Under the pieces are notes generated by a model. It ran no database searches. It saw only the letters and a list, made by a program, of their open reading frames with translations, and was not told where the DNA came from. The position numbers and the translations under genes were made by a program. Source: Kutzneria viridogrisea (GTDB taxonomy: Bacteria; Actinomycetota; Actinomycetes; Mycobacteriales; Pseudonocardiaceae). Taken from it: a stretch of 64,000 bases of DNA. The stretch spans positions 496,001 through 560,000 of the forward strand of contig JACJID010000005.1 of the NCBI GenBank assembly GCA_014138725.1. Reading direction: 5' to 3'. Below are positions 54,605 to 63,459 of the stretch, in pieces (within the stretch, counting starts at the first letter, position 1; each line of letters begins with the position of its first letter).

Positions 54605-56227
54605 GTGGCGACATTTGGCACAGTGATGATGCCTGCCCAGATCCCGAAGCTCAACCTGATCAAGCCTGATGGGGCGGTCCGGTGGCCGGTGATCGGCGTG
54701 GTCGGTCCACCCAACTCCGGCAAGTCCATGCTGATCACCCAGTTCGCGGCCGACCCGCGCGTGGGCACGACCTACGCGGTCGAATGGGGCTCCGGCGACA
54801 AGGGCGTCCTCAACGAGTACTCGACCGCCGTACCCGACGCGAACCTGTACTTCCTCGGCCACGACAGCACCGTGCAGAGCGTCTACGGCCAGATCCTCGC
54901 CGCCCGCGAACTCGCTCGCACCGCCGTCGAACGCGGCGAACCACCGCACCTGCTGGCCATCGACTCCTGGTCGACCTGCTGGGAACTGATCAAGTCCTGG
55001 ACCTACCGGCGCGCCGCCGAGGGCCTGCTCGACAAGAGCAAGGTGCCTATCGACCCGAACGCGGACCTGCCGATCGGCTTCAACCTGTGGAACGACGCCA
55101 GAGACCGGTACCGGCAGGTCATGAATGTGATCCTGTCCTGGCCCGGCCCGGTAGTGCTCACCTGCCGCGGCGAGTGGGTCTCGGCCGTCACCCCGTCCGG
55201 GCATCCCGATCGCACGCACCGCGAGTACAGCATCGACGCTCACAAGAGCCTCCGCTACGACGTCACCGCGTTGATCCGGCTCTCCGACGAGGCCGCGCCA
55301 CAACTGGTCAAGTGCCGCAGCCAGTACTACCCGGTGAAGCCGGGCGACAAGCCCATCGAGCTGGCCAGACCCATCAACCTCGGCGAGTTGATCTACGACA
55401 AGATGCGCGTTGACCCCCGACGGGCCGTGGTACCGGACACCTCCGAACCGCTTGACGCTCTGCCCGAGGTCGTCGAAGGCCGCGCCAGCCAGGTGAGCGA
55501 GGGCGCGGTCATCGGCAGGGGCCGGGCGCCCCGGCCTGAGCCCGCTCAGCGCAGTAGTGCGCACGCTCCGAAGCCGGTGCCCTTGGACTGGGACGCGGAG
55601 ATCGCGAAGGCGTTGGCCGAGCCCGACCCGCCGCAGGCGTACGCGTTGATCAGTGAGCTGTGGAAGGCCGCGACGCTGTCAGACGCCGCCCCTGCGGTGT
55701 GCAGTCGAGTGCGGGCCGCAGGGGAGGAGATCCGGGTCCGGCTCGACGCCCACAAGGCCGCCACCTCCGATGAAGCCCTCGCGACGGACGCCACCAGCGA
55801 CGAGCTCACCGCTGATCTCGAGCCCGCACAGCCGCCAGCGGCCGAGCCCGAGCAGGCCCCGGCCCAGACCGGACCCGCCGCAGACGAGCAGCAACCTGCC
55901 CCGCCCCGGCGCCGACGGAACCGCGTGGACTGGGGCGAGCGCACCGCGACCGCCTACCGCGACCGCAACACCCAGGCTCTCACCGAACTGGCCGCCGCCG
56001 CGTCGAAGGCCCGCGCGTCCGCCGCAGTGCGGGAGGCGATCGCCCTCGCCCAACTCAAGGTGCGCGTACTGCAGGTCGCTGGGGAACGGGATCGGGACTG
56101 GCGCGAGCTCGTGTCGCAGGACTGGACACAGCTGGACGCCGAGGCCGCCGTGCTCGGCATCGACCTCGACAACGCGCTCGACGAGCTGGAGGACGAGGAC
56201 ACCGAACAGCAAGGAGAATCCTCATGA
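54605..56227 (+). CDS. Phage-type P-loop ATPase, 540 aa
   Basis: N-terminal 260 residues form a RecA/AAA-like ATPase with Walker A GPPNSGKS (34-41) and Walker B LLAIDSWSTCWE, of the kind encoded by actinophages for recombination or replication. The C-terminal half is Pro/Glu/Ala-rich, ending with a helical KARASAAVREAIALAQLKVR segment. GTG 54605 is preceded by AAAGAAGA; ATG 54626 is an alternative. Starts a plus-strand series of small genes. The region before it (54325-54604) is AT-rich with probable promoters. Confidence 0.7.
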   Translation: MATFGTVMMPAQIPKLNLIKPDGAVRWPVIGVVGPPNSGKSMLITQFAADPRVGTTYAVEWGSGDKGVLNEYSTAVPDANLYFLGHDSTVQSVYGQILAARELARTAVERGEPPHLLAIDSWSTCWELIKSWTYRRAAEGLLDKSKVPIDPNADLPIGFNLWNDARDRYRQVMNVILSWPGPVVLTCRGEWVSAVTPSGHPDRTHREYSIDAHKSLRYDVTALIRLSDEAAPQLVKCRSQYYPVKPGDKPIELARPINLGELIYDKMRVDPRRAVVPDTSEPLDALPEVVEGRASQVSEGAVIGRGRAPRPEPAQRSSAHAPKPVPLDWDAEIAKALAEPDPPQAYALISELWKAATLSDAAPAVCSRVRAAGEEIRVRLDAHKAATSDEALATDATSDELTADLEPAQPPAAEPEQAPAQTGPAADEQQPAPPRRRRNRVDWGERTATAYRDRNTQALTELAAAASKARASAAVREAIALAQLKVRVLQVAGERDRDWRELVSQDWTQLDAEAAVLGIDLDNALDELEDEDTEQQGESS

Positions 56228-56628
56228 CCACACGCAGGGGACTTCGCCTCGACGTGTACCGCACCGCGCAGCACGCGGGCACGGGCATCAGCTCTGATCA
56301 CGACCAGCTGACCCTGGTCGGCATCATCCGCCGCACCAACACCGGCTCCCGCCCCGAAGAACTACCGATCCAGTGTCTCGTGTGGACACCGACCATCGAC
56401 GCTCCCGCCGTCTGGCTCGTAGCCACTCCCCGGACGCTGTGGCTGATCCCGGCGGGCAACCTGCTGACCGGCGAGCTGGACGCGCGCAACCGCTGGGTCG
56501 CCGGAGGCGCGCTCGCCGGGCTCGCCGACCGGCGCTTCACCGACCTGGTGCAGGGCCGCGACGCCGTCCGCGTCCACGACCAGCTCCACACCCCGACCCC
56601 ACAGCAGCCCCGTGGAGGTGCGCGATGA
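56224..56628 (+). CDS. Hypothetical phage-like protein, 134 aa
   Basis: ATG overlaps the ATPase stop. Begins MTTRRGLRLDVYRTAQHAGT; beta-rich centre (IQCLVWTPTIDAPAVWLVAT). Unrecognised; likely works with the ATPase given coupling. Confidence 0.6.
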   Translation: MTTRRGLRLDVYRTAQHAGTGISSDHDQLTLVGIIRRTNTGSRPEELPIQCLVWTPTIDAPAVWLVATPRTLWLIPAGNLLTGELDARNRWVAGGALAGLADRRFTDLVQGRDAVRVHDQLHTPTPQQPRGGAR

Positions 56629-56659
56629 CTCGGCCACCGGCATCCCCTGGGGGTGCGGC

Positions 56660-57280
56660 GTGAACGCCTGCCCCCCGTGGACCCATATTCCCAAGCCCGA
56701 CCGCGTCGCCCGCCTGCCGCACATCGGTGCGATGCCGGTCGTCTTCATCACCTGCTACTCCACCAACCCCGTGCCCACCGTCCTCGGGCGCAACGGTGTG
56801 GAGGCGGGCTGCGACTGCACCTACGGCATCGGCAAGCCGCAGATTGGCGTGCAGTGCACGATCCGGCAGCGGCAGGTGATGGCCGAGCGGCGCTGCTCGG
56901 TCTGCGGCCAGACCGCGCCCGGGGAGGAGCTGCTGTTCGCCGGGGTCGAGCGGTCCGCCGAGTTCGGCGGGCGCCTGTTCTCGATGGAGGGCGGGGCGCA
57001 CGCCGAGTGCCTGGCGTACAGCGCACAGACCTGCCCAGTCCTGGTCGCCAACCGAGGCAAGGTCACGGTCGCCGCCACGCGCGAATACGGGTTGGTCAAA
57101 CGGTTGATCCTCGGTCACCGTGCCGACCGGCCGGTGTACGGGCTGTGGCCCCACGGCGTTCCCCACGGGCCACTGGGGACGCTGGACTTCCACATCGCGG
57201 TGTTCGACGACCAGCACACCCGGACGCTGATGCTCGACACGTGGTTGTGTGACGAAGCGCCCGACCTGGGCCGGTTGTGA
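56660..57280 (+). CDS. Hypothetical Cys-rich protein, 206 aa
   Basis: Contains a zinc-like CSVCGQTAPGEELLF and several more Cys/His residues (GCDCTYGI, HAECLAYSAQTCP). Starts at GTG 56660 after GGGGG; GTG 56612 in the same frame is an alternative. Unknown phage-type protein, overlapping the next gene. Confidence 0.6.
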   Translation: MNACPPWTHIPKPDRVARLPHIGAMPVVFITCYSTNPVPTVLGRNGVEAGCDCTYGIGKPQIGVQCTIRQRQVMAERRCSVCGQTAPGEELLFAGVERSAEFGGRLFSMEGGAHAECLAYSAQTCPVLVANRGKVTVAATREYGLVKRLILGHRADRPVYGLWPHGVPHGPLGTLDFHIAVFDDQHTRTLMLDTWLCDEAPDLGRL

Positions 57281-57564
57281 GCTGGCCCGGCTACCAGTGG
57301 CCCGAACGGGACCCGTACTCGTATGACGGTGTGCGGTGGCTGCACAAGCCCCTGCCCCCGTACGTCGACATCGTGGTCCACTCCCACACCTGCCCGGACG
57401 GCACGCTCGTGGAGTGCCGCTCGCAGTGGATCCCGGCGGTGAAGCGGACCGTGGACCGCTGGTGGGTCGGCCGCTACCACGTGGCCACCTCGGTCCGCGT
57501 CGACTCGAATCGGGTCCGGCCGGACTTCCGGTGGGCGGACGCGCGGGTCACCCGCCCATTCTGA
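57277..57564 (+). CDS. Hypothetical protein, 95 aa
   Basis: Starts MSWPGYQWPERDPYSYDGV, aromatic-rich, overlapping the gene before. Contains PDGTLVECRSQWIPAVKRTV. Unrecognised. Confidence 0.55.
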   Translation: MSWPGYQWPERDPYSYDGVRWLHKPLPPYVDIVVHSHTCPDGTLVECRSQWIPAVKRTVDRWWVGRYHVATSVRVDSNRVRPDFRWADARVTRPF

Positions 57565-57744
57565 CGCGCTGCCTCACCAGCCATCACCTTGATTCACCGC
57601 CCAAATCACCCGATTACCCAGCCATTCCCTGTGAATTCTGGATAGAATGAATGTGACACCACAGGCATCCCCAATGTCGCGCGGTAAGAGCGTGCGATAA
57701 CGACGCTCGGAACATGCTAAATCCTATAGTCGGGAGGGGTCCGC

Positions 57745-57969
57745 ATGCGCTTTCTTCGCGTACTCAAACGCGTCCTGAACAGCGGAAAGTTCTGGTCGGC
57801 TGCCGGAATTGTCGTCGCTACCGTGATCGTGATCCTCTGTGTGGGAACTAGCCTACCGACCGTCGTCACGGTTGTCGGTGACGTCATCGTCGCCTGCTAC
57901 CGCGGGCTATTCGACACGGTGGCAGCCATTCCGGTCTGGCTCGTCAACTGGCTCACCCACCTCATCTGA
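57745..57969 (+). CDS. Small two-TM protein, 74 aa
   Basis: ATG 57745 follows GGGAGGGG. Two hydrophobic segments (FWSAAGIVVATVIVILCVGT and IPVWLVNWLTHLI) after a basic start. Preceded by a 180-base AT-rich gap with likely promoter. Could be a holin-like or membrane effector peptide; no specific family. Confidence 0.55.
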   Translation: MRFLRVLKRVLNSGKFWSAAGIVVATVIVILCVGTSLPTVVTVVGDVIVACYRGLFDTVAAIPVWLVNWLTHLI

Positions 57970-58017
57970 CCACCATCCCACATTGGCCCCCGATTTCACT
58001 CGACCACTGAGGTAACC

Positions 58018-58095
58018 ATGCCGGATTTCACTCCCACCACCCCGACCACCGCCCGCGAGCGGTACAGCGCCGACACCGCGGACGGGGGCCGGTGA
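58018..58095 (+). CDS. 25-residue coupled reading frame
   Basis: ATG 58018 follows GAGGTAACC, and its TGA overlaps the ATG of the next gene (TGATG). Product starts MPDFTPTTPTTARERY. It may be a leader frame for translational coupling rather than a functional peptide. Confidence 0.35.
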   Translation: MPDFTPTTPTTARERYSADTADGGR

Positions 58096-58370
58096 TGGCC
58101 GGGACCCTCCGCTTCGACAACCTCTCCACCGGGGATCAGGCGCTCGTGACCTGCCTGCTGGACACGGAGTACCAGCACTTCGAGTCCTGCTCGGGCGGCG
58201 ACAAAGACTTCGCCATCTGGCTGATCTCCGCCGACATCAAGTGCCGGAAGCGTTGCGGTTTCGGCATCTTCGACTTCCCCGACCGGCGGTGGCGCGACCT
58301 CTACGACGACGGCACGCGGCCCCGCGAGGCCGTCATCGAACTGCTGGCCGACGAAGGCTTCCCCGGCTGA
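58095..58370 (+). CDS. Hypothetical protein, 91 aa
   Basis: MAGTLRFDNLSTGDQALVTC start; contains CSGGDKDFAIWLISAD and KCRKRCGFGIFDF. Small soluble Cys-containing protein, family not recognised. Confidence 0.55.
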   Translation: MAGTLRFDNLSTGDQALVTCLLDTEYQHFESCSGGDKDFAIWLISADIKCRKRCGFGIFDFPDRRWRDLYDDGTRPREAVIELLADEGFPG

Positions 58371-58405
58371 CACCGACCACCGGATCACGAGAGGCCCCCA
58401 CCGCG

Positions 58406-58774
58406 ATGCCCAGCATGAACCACCACGTGGCCGCCGAAGCACTGTACGAAGGCGCCGACATCCCGGCGGCCGGATCGATCCGCCAGAACTACGCGGAACC
58501 GTGGATCAACGGGCAGGCCTGCTTCGCGATCGACCTCGAGCGCCGCCACGAGATCAGCGTGCTCCTGCTCGAACTCGCCGAGGCGGACAAGCAGGCGGCG
58601 CGACAGCTGGCCGAGGCGATGCGCGTCGACAGCACGGCAAAAGGGCCTGGTGGCCCAAGTCCCCGGCTGCTCCCTGCACGATGCTCCGGACCGCGCGTGA
58701 CCACCGGGATTCCCCACGCCAGCGGTGTCCCACACGCGGACCTGTCCGGTAAGGAGGCTCGCCGTGGACGTTGA
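58406..58774 (+). CDS. Hypothetical protein, 122 aa
   Basis: MPSMNHHVAAEALYEGADIP start; helical centre (ISVLLLELAEADKQAARQLA). The second half is Pro/Gly/Arg-rich. Overlaps the next gene by 11 bases. Unrecognised. Confidence 0.5.
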   Translation: MPSMNHHVAAEALYEGADIPAAGSIRQNYAEPWINGQACFAIDLERRHEISVLLLELAEADKQAARQLAEAMRVDSTAKGPGGPSPRLLPARCSGPRVTTGIPHASGVPHADLSGKEARRGR

Positions 58775-59072
58775 CGGCGTGCGCGTGGACCAGTTCCACC
58801 GCTGCGACACCGAGCTGGTCTGGTCGTTCACCCCGGACGACCACACGTACTTCGAGGTGGTGCTCCTGGAGGAGGACAACAACCTGCGTGCGTGGCGCGC
58901 GACCCTGCACGACGACTACTTCCGCCCGGTCCGATGGCTTCTGCCGGAGGACCCTGACCGCCAGCCCCTTGACGAGTACGGCCTCGACACGTGGGAGCTG
59001 GTCACCGAGTTCGTACGGGACCAGATCACGGAGAGGAGGAACCAGTGCTGTCACGCGTGCACTTCACGGTGA
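58764..59072 (+). CDS. Hypothetical protein, 102 aa
   Basis: GTG 58764 has AAGGAGG at good spacing. Contains DTELVWSFTPDDHTYFEVVL and a C-terminal helical EFVRDQITERRN ending in a CCHAC group. Overlaps the next gene by 28 bases. Unrecognised. Confidence 0.55.
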   Translation: MDVDGVRVDQFHRCDTELVWSFTPDDHTYFEVVLLEEDNNLRAWRATLHDDYFRPVRWLLPEDPDRQPLDEYGLDTWELVTEFVRDQITERRNQCCHACTSR

Positions 59073-59443
59073 ACCCCGGCCAGCCCGGCGCCGTCCCGGC
59101 CTGCGAAGCCGGAGCCCGGCCCGCCACCCGCGCCGTCACCGGCAACCCGGCCGAGGTCACCTGCCCGGCCTGCCAGATCACCGAGGACTACTCGGCTCTC
59201 GCCGACTACCTCGCCTGCGCGGCCGAGGTGCCGGAGGCCACCGACACCGAACCAGACCGGATCACCGCGCTGCGCCGCCACCTAACCGGGAGCGCGCAGA
59301 AGATCGACGGCGTCCTCGTCGACAACCTCACCGCCCAGGCCATCATCACCGTCCACGACGCGCTCACCCCCGCCACCAGGGCGAAACTCGCCCACCACCC
59401 CTACCCGGTCCTGGCCCGGATCGCCTGGGCCTGCCTTCGCTGA
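59045..59443 (+). CDS. Hypothetical zinc-ribbon-like protein, 132 aa
   Basis: GTG 59045 has GAGAGGAGG upstream. The first half has a single Cys, then TCPACQITEDYSALADYLAC, possibly one metal site. The C-terminal half is helical (NLTAQAIITVHDALTPATRA). Unrecognised phage-like gene. Confidence 0.55.
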   Translation: MLSRVHFTVNPGQPGAVPACEAGARPATRAVTGNPAEVTCPACQITEDYSALADYLACAAEVPEATDTEPDRITALRRHLTGSAQKIDGVLVDNLTAQAIITVHDALTPATRAKLAHHPYPVLARIAWACLR

Positions 59444-59461
59444 ACAGGAGCACGAACACCG

Positions 59462-60013
59462 ATGACCACCTGGCACGTCGAGACCATCACCGGCAGCCGC
59501 TACGCGCTGCCCTACACCGGCAACGGGGGCTGGGGCCCGGTCACCGTGTGGGACAACGGCGCGCTCACCGAACTCCGCTGGCGCCACCGGTTCCCGTGCA
59601 CCACCGCGACGGCCGGCACCTGCCCGATCTGCGTCGACCCCAGCGCCGCCCAGGTCTACCTGCCTTCCTTGCGGTGGACCACCGAAGCCGGCCGGTACTG
59701 CTCCCTCACCGAAGGCGGTCCCCAGTACGGGTACGCGCGGCTGCGCGTCTACCGCGAAGACGCCTGGTACCGCTGGGTTTCCCACGCGAGCGTCGACCTC
59801 GACGTGCACACCGACCTCCCCGCGCAGATCGACACCTGGCGGGCCACGCACACCGACTGGACGCCACCCGTCCCGCCCGTGGCCGCAGCACCCGACGAGA
59901 TCCGCACAGGGGCAGGAATGGCGGCGAATTCACCCGATAATCAGGTCAGCGACATATCGGAGATCCGTGGCATGAATGCTAGGATCATGACAGGTGTTCG
60001 GAGAACAAATTGA
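59462..60013 (+). CDS. Hypothetical protein, 183 aa
   Basis: MTTWHVETITGSRYALPYTG start; a CTTATAGTCPICVDPSAAQV segment may bind metal; beta-rich centre. The last 35 codons are A/T-richer and overlap the next gene. Unrecognised. Confidence 0.55.
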   Translation: MTTWHVETITGSRYALPYTGNGGWGPVTVWDNGALTELRWRHRFPCTTATAGTCPICVDPSAAQVYLPSLRWTTEAGRYCSLTEGGPQYGYARLRVYREDAWYRWVSHASVDLDVHTDLPAQIDTWRATHTDWTPPVPPVAAAPDEIRTGAGMAANSPDNQVSDISEIRGMNARIMTGVRRTN

Positions 60014-60279
60014 GCGATCCCGCACGTGATCTCGCGCGTTTCCTGGCCGATAACGGAGTCGACGACTGGGTCCTCGACGACCTCGGTGGAACTGTGCGTC
60101 TGGACGACTGGATCGTCGATTTCATCGACACCGTCCTCGCCACCAGTGCCGAAGTGGACGCCACCGAACGCCTCGCAGCTCTGCGAGCACTTCTCGACGA
60201 TCGGGAACGCACATCGACCGCGAAGAAGGGCACGGTGTCCATCTCGGTCAGGAAGGTCCGCGAGGTGCTCACCAACTGA
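60010..60279 (+). CDS. Hypothetical acidic protein, 89 aa
   Basis: TTG 60010 overlaps the gene before. Acidic helical N-terminus (MSDPARDLARFLADNGVDDW) and a basic C-terminus (KKGTVSISVRKVREVL). Could be a small DNA-binding or regulatory protein; unrecognised. Confidence 0.5.
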   Translation: MSDPARDLARFLADNGVDDWVLDDLGGTVRLDDWIVDFIDTVLATSAEVDATERLAALRALLDDRERTSTAKKGTVSISVRKVREVLTN

Positions 60280-60294
60280 CCGGAAAGGACAAGC

Positions 60295-60741
60295 GTGTTC
60301 GCGACCTGCACCTTCCAGGAGTTCGACCCGGGCTGCGGCGGCATCCCGGTCCGCTCGTCCAACGGCAAGCCCCGGTTCCTGCACACCCTGCGCTACCAGG
60401 TCGAGCACGTGATGCCCTCGACCTTCCCGGACTGGGCGTGGGTGAAGGCCGCACACGCGGGCACGATGGGCCAGGCCGAGTTCTTCGACCGGTACGCCCG
60501 GATGATCCGCGGCCGCGTCGACCAGGTCCGTGAGGAAGCCGAGCAGATCCTCCAGCCCCTCGGGGTCGAGCCCTCGACCCGTGTGGTCCTGCTGTGCTTC
60601 GACCGGCTCGACAAGCCCGGCAACTGGTGCCACCGCACGGCCTTCGGCCAGACCTGGAGTGAAATCACCGGCGAGGACGTCCCCGAACTGGGGCGTGTCG
60701 TCTCGCCGGAGCTCCGCGCCGAGCAGTACAAGCTCCTCTGA
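60295..60741 (+). CDS. DUF488-like protein, 148 aa
   Basis: Contains VVLLCFDRLDKPGNWCHRTA, matching the DUF488 signature (C...P..CHR), with helices before it. DUF488 proteins are small, found in phages and bacteria, of uncertain function. Sixteen bases after the gene before; GTG 60295 follows GGAAAGG. Confidence 0.6.
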   Translation: MFATCTFQEFDPGCGGIPVRSSNGKPRFLHTLRYQVEHVMPSTFPDWAWVKAAHAGTMGQAEFFDRYARMIRGRVDQVREEAEQILQPLGVEPSTRVVLLCFDRLDKPGNWCHRTAFGQTWSEITGEDVPELGRVVSPELRAEQYKLL

Positions 60742-60878
60742 CCCGGGCCGGAAGCCGGGGTGTCGAGTTCAGGCCCGGCCGGGTCAGGAGGAACGTCGAT
60801 GACCTGGCGTGGTCAGTGGTGGCCGCCGCCGCTGAACCCACTGTGGTGGCCGCCGAAGCCGTCATCGTTGTGGTGGCC

Positions 60879-61043
60879 TCAGTGGTGGTGACCGGTGTGG
60901 TGATGGCTGGCGTCGCCAGAGGCCGGGATGAAGCCAGCGGCGACGTTGCGGCCACGGGCGGCACGTCTACGGCGCCTGGCGACCGGAGCCACGGCGACTA
61001 GCACGAGCGCGAGGGTCAGGATGACGCTGACAATTGGGCTCAC
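60879..61043 (-). CDS. Small TM protein with Arg patch and His-rich tail, 54 aa
   Basis: GTG 61043 is preceded by AGAGG at eight bases. One TM segment (MSPIVSVILTLALVLVAVAP), then VARRRRRAARGR, then a tail ending SHHHTGHHH. Beyond the TGA the same frame continues GHHNDDGFGGHHSGFSGGGH to a second TGA at 60813, so the His/Gly-rich tail appears interrupted by a stop. Only minus-strand gene among the plus-strand series. Confidence 0.5.
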   Translation of the reverse strand: MSPIVSVILTLALVLVAVAPVARRRRRAARGRNVAAGFIPASGDASHHHTGHHH

Positions 61044-61423
61044 GGTCTGCACCTCTACTGGTCACGACGACCACGTCCCCGCGACGGGCCGGTGCGTGAC
61101 TCGCCTCCAAGTGTGTACGGCCCCCGTGCCTACCGCCACCTACTGGGGAAAGGCTTAACCCAGGACACGCCCGCGCGCGGTCTGCGATTTCTGTGCGCCC
61201 CCATCGCGGCGAACAGTTAACCACGCGCTCACGACCATCACCCTGACTGGAGATCAACCCGGATCGCCGCGCGCGAGCCGCGATCAGACAGTTTTGACAT
61301 GAGACTCGATTCACGGAAACCAGCAGTGATCTCCTGGATACTCACCGGAAAATGGGGGCGGAAAAATATTAGACTGACCTTTGATTCCACTATTCATCAT
61401 GGAAATCGAAGGAGTCTTCCGTC
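61044..61423. other. Gap with probable promoter
   Basis: 380 bases without a supported gene. About 61335-61395 is A/T-rich (aaaaatattagactgac) and precedes the gene at 61424 with a GAAGGAG site, so it likely holds that promoter. Confidence 0.4.
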
Positions 61424-62233
61424 ATGCTTGAAATCATCGTCGGTACCCACTTGGTAGACGGGACCCGGGTCAAGGCGTTCCACAATGGGCACCCAATCGA
61501 CGCCGATGTCACCCTGATCGACCCGAGCGCGACCCCCACTCGCAACGACGAGCACTGGGTAATGCTGACCCGTAACCGGGCCAGCGAAGCGAGCCCGCAG
61601 GCGGCCGAGACGATCTGGGACATCGCGAACGAAGCCGCCAGCACCACGCCGTTCATCGACACCGCGACCGCGCCACGGATCACCAGCAGCCGGTTCTACG
61701 ACCACCACGCCGAGTTCGTCGTCCACGCGGGCCTGCACGACCCCCACGAACAACTCGACCCGCTCGGCACCATCACGGTGCACGCCAGCGGCGAGATCAC
61801 CGCCACCGCAACCCTGCCCGCCCCCGGCGACCTCACCGCCGAACGGGAGCTCGGACCGTTCCCCTCCTTCTGCGCTGCGATGCACGCGCTGATCACCTGC
61901 CACCGCGAGCTCCTCCAGGACCCCGCCGCCGGACTCCGCGTCAGCGACCTCAACCTCAACCAGTGGACCGGCACCGGCCAACTGACCGGAGACCTCGCCC
62001 ACGACAACAACCTCTCCGCCGTGTTCGCCGCCGTGGCGTTGGACGCCTTCACCACCGAGCGGGCCACCACCGAGGACCCCATCGAGGCCACCGCGATCGC
62101 CCTGGTCACCAGCCTGGGACACCTCCTGGAACGCGTCGGCGTGCGACTCCAGGAAGTGCTGACCATGGGCGAGATGCACTACCACAGCCAGACCACCGCC
62201 CCCGTGATCAGCTCGACCGACGGGAGCCTGTGA
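61424..62233 (+). CDS. Hypothetical protein, 269 aa
   Basis: MLEIIVGTHLVDGTRVKAFH start, from ATG 61424 with GAAGGAG. Centre beta-rich (ITVHASGEITATATLPAPGD), end helical with His (MGEMHYHSQTTAP). Ends one base before the next ATG. Unrecognised. Confidence 0.6.
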   Translation: MLEIIVGTHLVDGTRVKAFHNGHPIDADVTLIDPSATPTRNDEHWVMLTRNRASEASPQAAETIWDIANEAASTTPFIDTATAPRITSSRFYDHHAEFVVHAGLHDPHEQLDPLGTITVHASGEITATATLPAPGDLTAERELGPFPSFCAAMHALITCHRELLQDPAAGLRVSDLNLNQWTGTGQLTGDLAHDNNLSAVFAAVALDAFTTERATTEDPIEATAIALVTSLGHLLERVGVRLQEVLTMGEMHYHSQTTAPVISSTDGSL

Positions 62234-62670
62234 TGGCCCTGCTGGTCAGCGACGCCAACGACATCTCCCGCCTGCTCCACCACCTGATGCGCACCGCAGA
62301 GACCGCGCCCGCCGAGGACCAGGTCTGGCAGGCCGCACTGCGGCTCGCCGAACGGGTCAACCGCCAACTGGGAGCCGGGGTGCGCCCCGAACAACTGGCC
62401 GAACGCCGGGCCAGCCTGAACCCGACGGCACCGGCTGTGCAGGTGGTGCTCGGTCAGCACCCCGACACCCGAGTCCTCGCGCTCGCGGTGTTCCTGCACG
62501 GCCGCCTTGTCGAACCGGTCCTGACGAACCTGGCACCCCAGTTGCCCTATGAGGTCTGCCAGCTCCTCCCCGTCGCAGGAGCCGCACCGCAGCAGGCCAT
62601 GACCGCTGACGCCCTGAGCTCCCTGTGGAGCACGACGCAGGGAGATCGGAACGAGGACGGCACGCAGTGA
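62233..62670 (+). CDS. Hypothetical protein, 145 aa
   Basis: MALLVSDANDISRLLHHLMR start; helical first half; later VVLGQHPDTRVLALAVFLHG. Overlaps neighbours on both sides, so part of a coupled three-gene unit. Unrecognised. Confidence 0.6.
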   Translation: MALLVSDANDISRLLHHLMRTAETAPAEDQVWQAALRLAERVNRQLGAGVRPEQLAERRASLNPTAPAVQVVLGQHPDTRVLALAVFLHGRLVEPVLTNLAPQLPYEVCQLLPVAGAAPQQAMTADALSSLWSTTQGDRNEDGTQ

Positions 62671-63365
62671 GCACCTCCACCGAGCCCACCGTCGTCACGA
62701 TCCGCCCGGGCCACAGCGTCAGCGCCACCTGGACCACACGCGGGTACTACCTGCGCTGCGAGTGCACGCGCGGTGGCTACCTGCCCCGCCATCAGGTTCT
62801 CGCCCACCGGTTCCTCACCAGCTGGCACGACCGCACGCCTACCGAGACGGCCATCACCCCGCTGCACGTGCTGCGGCTGCGCGAGACCGGCGCCGTGCTC
62901 GCCGTCGTCCTGGACAACGAGGACATCCTGTTGGTGCTCATCCAGATGGCCGCCGCAGCCGGTCTGCGGCTGGACGACGCCGAGGCCGAACACCTCCAGA
63001 ACACCACGACCCGCCAAGCCCCGCTCAACCACGCCATGCTCGACAGACTCGCCCGGCGGGCCCTCAACCACGTCATCAAGTCCACCCGACGCCAGGCAGC
63101 TCAACGCGAGCTCGGAGCCGTTGACCGCGACCGCGTCGCCTGGGGCCGGATCTGGGACGTCCAGATCAACGATCACCAGTGGCTGCGCGAGCTGACTACC
63201 GCCGAGGTCAACGACCTCCTTGACGGCGCCCACGATCCGGCGGCCCGGATGTTCGCACGCCGCTTCCCGGTCAGGGTCCGGCTGTTCGACGGCACCAGCC
63301 ACACGCTGCCGCAGTACCAGCTCCTGCGTGAGGAACTCGCCGTCCAGCACGACCACACCCCGTAG
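62667..63365 (+). CDS. Hypothetical protein, 232 aa
   Basis: GTG 62667 overlaps the previous stop. N-terminal CECTRGGYLPRHQVLAHRFL suggests a small metal- or nucleic-acid-binding part; the rest is helical, with NHAMLDRLARRALNHVIKST. Followed by a strong stem-loop. Unrecognised. Confidence 0.6.
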   Translation: MSTSTEPTVVTIRPGHSVSATWTTRGYYLRCECTRGGYLPRHQVLAHRFLTSWHDRTPTETAITPLHVLRLRETGAVLAVVLDNEDILLVLIQMAAAAGLRLDDAEAEHLQNTTTRQAPLNHAMLDRLARRALNHVIKSTRRQAAQRELGAVDRDRVAWGRIWDVQINDHQWLRELTTAEVNDLLDGAHDPAARMFARRFPVRVRLFDGTSHTLPQYQLLREELAVQHDHTP

Positions 63366-63389
63366 CGCACGCCCCTCCCCACCCTCCTC

Positions 63390-63424
63390 GGCCTGATCGC
63401 GGCAGCCACAGCCGCGACCAGGCC
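63390..63424 (+). terminator. Stem-loop terminator candidate
   Basis: GGCCTGATCGCGGC pairs with GCCGCGACCAGGCC (one mismatch) around agccaca, followed by cccttt. Placed 25 bases after a stop codon, before the methyltransferase gene. Confidence 0.6.
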
Positions 63425-63459
63425 CCTTTCCGCGCGCCCCGCGCACCTGGGAGAACCTG

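Noticed and set aside
60799-60891. Trp-rich 30-residue peptide as a firm gene
   Set aside because: Although it has GGAGG and an ATG, it is exactly antisense to a His/Gly-rich frame (CCAC repeats read as GTGG), which gives Trp by accident. Kept as a finding, not a feature.
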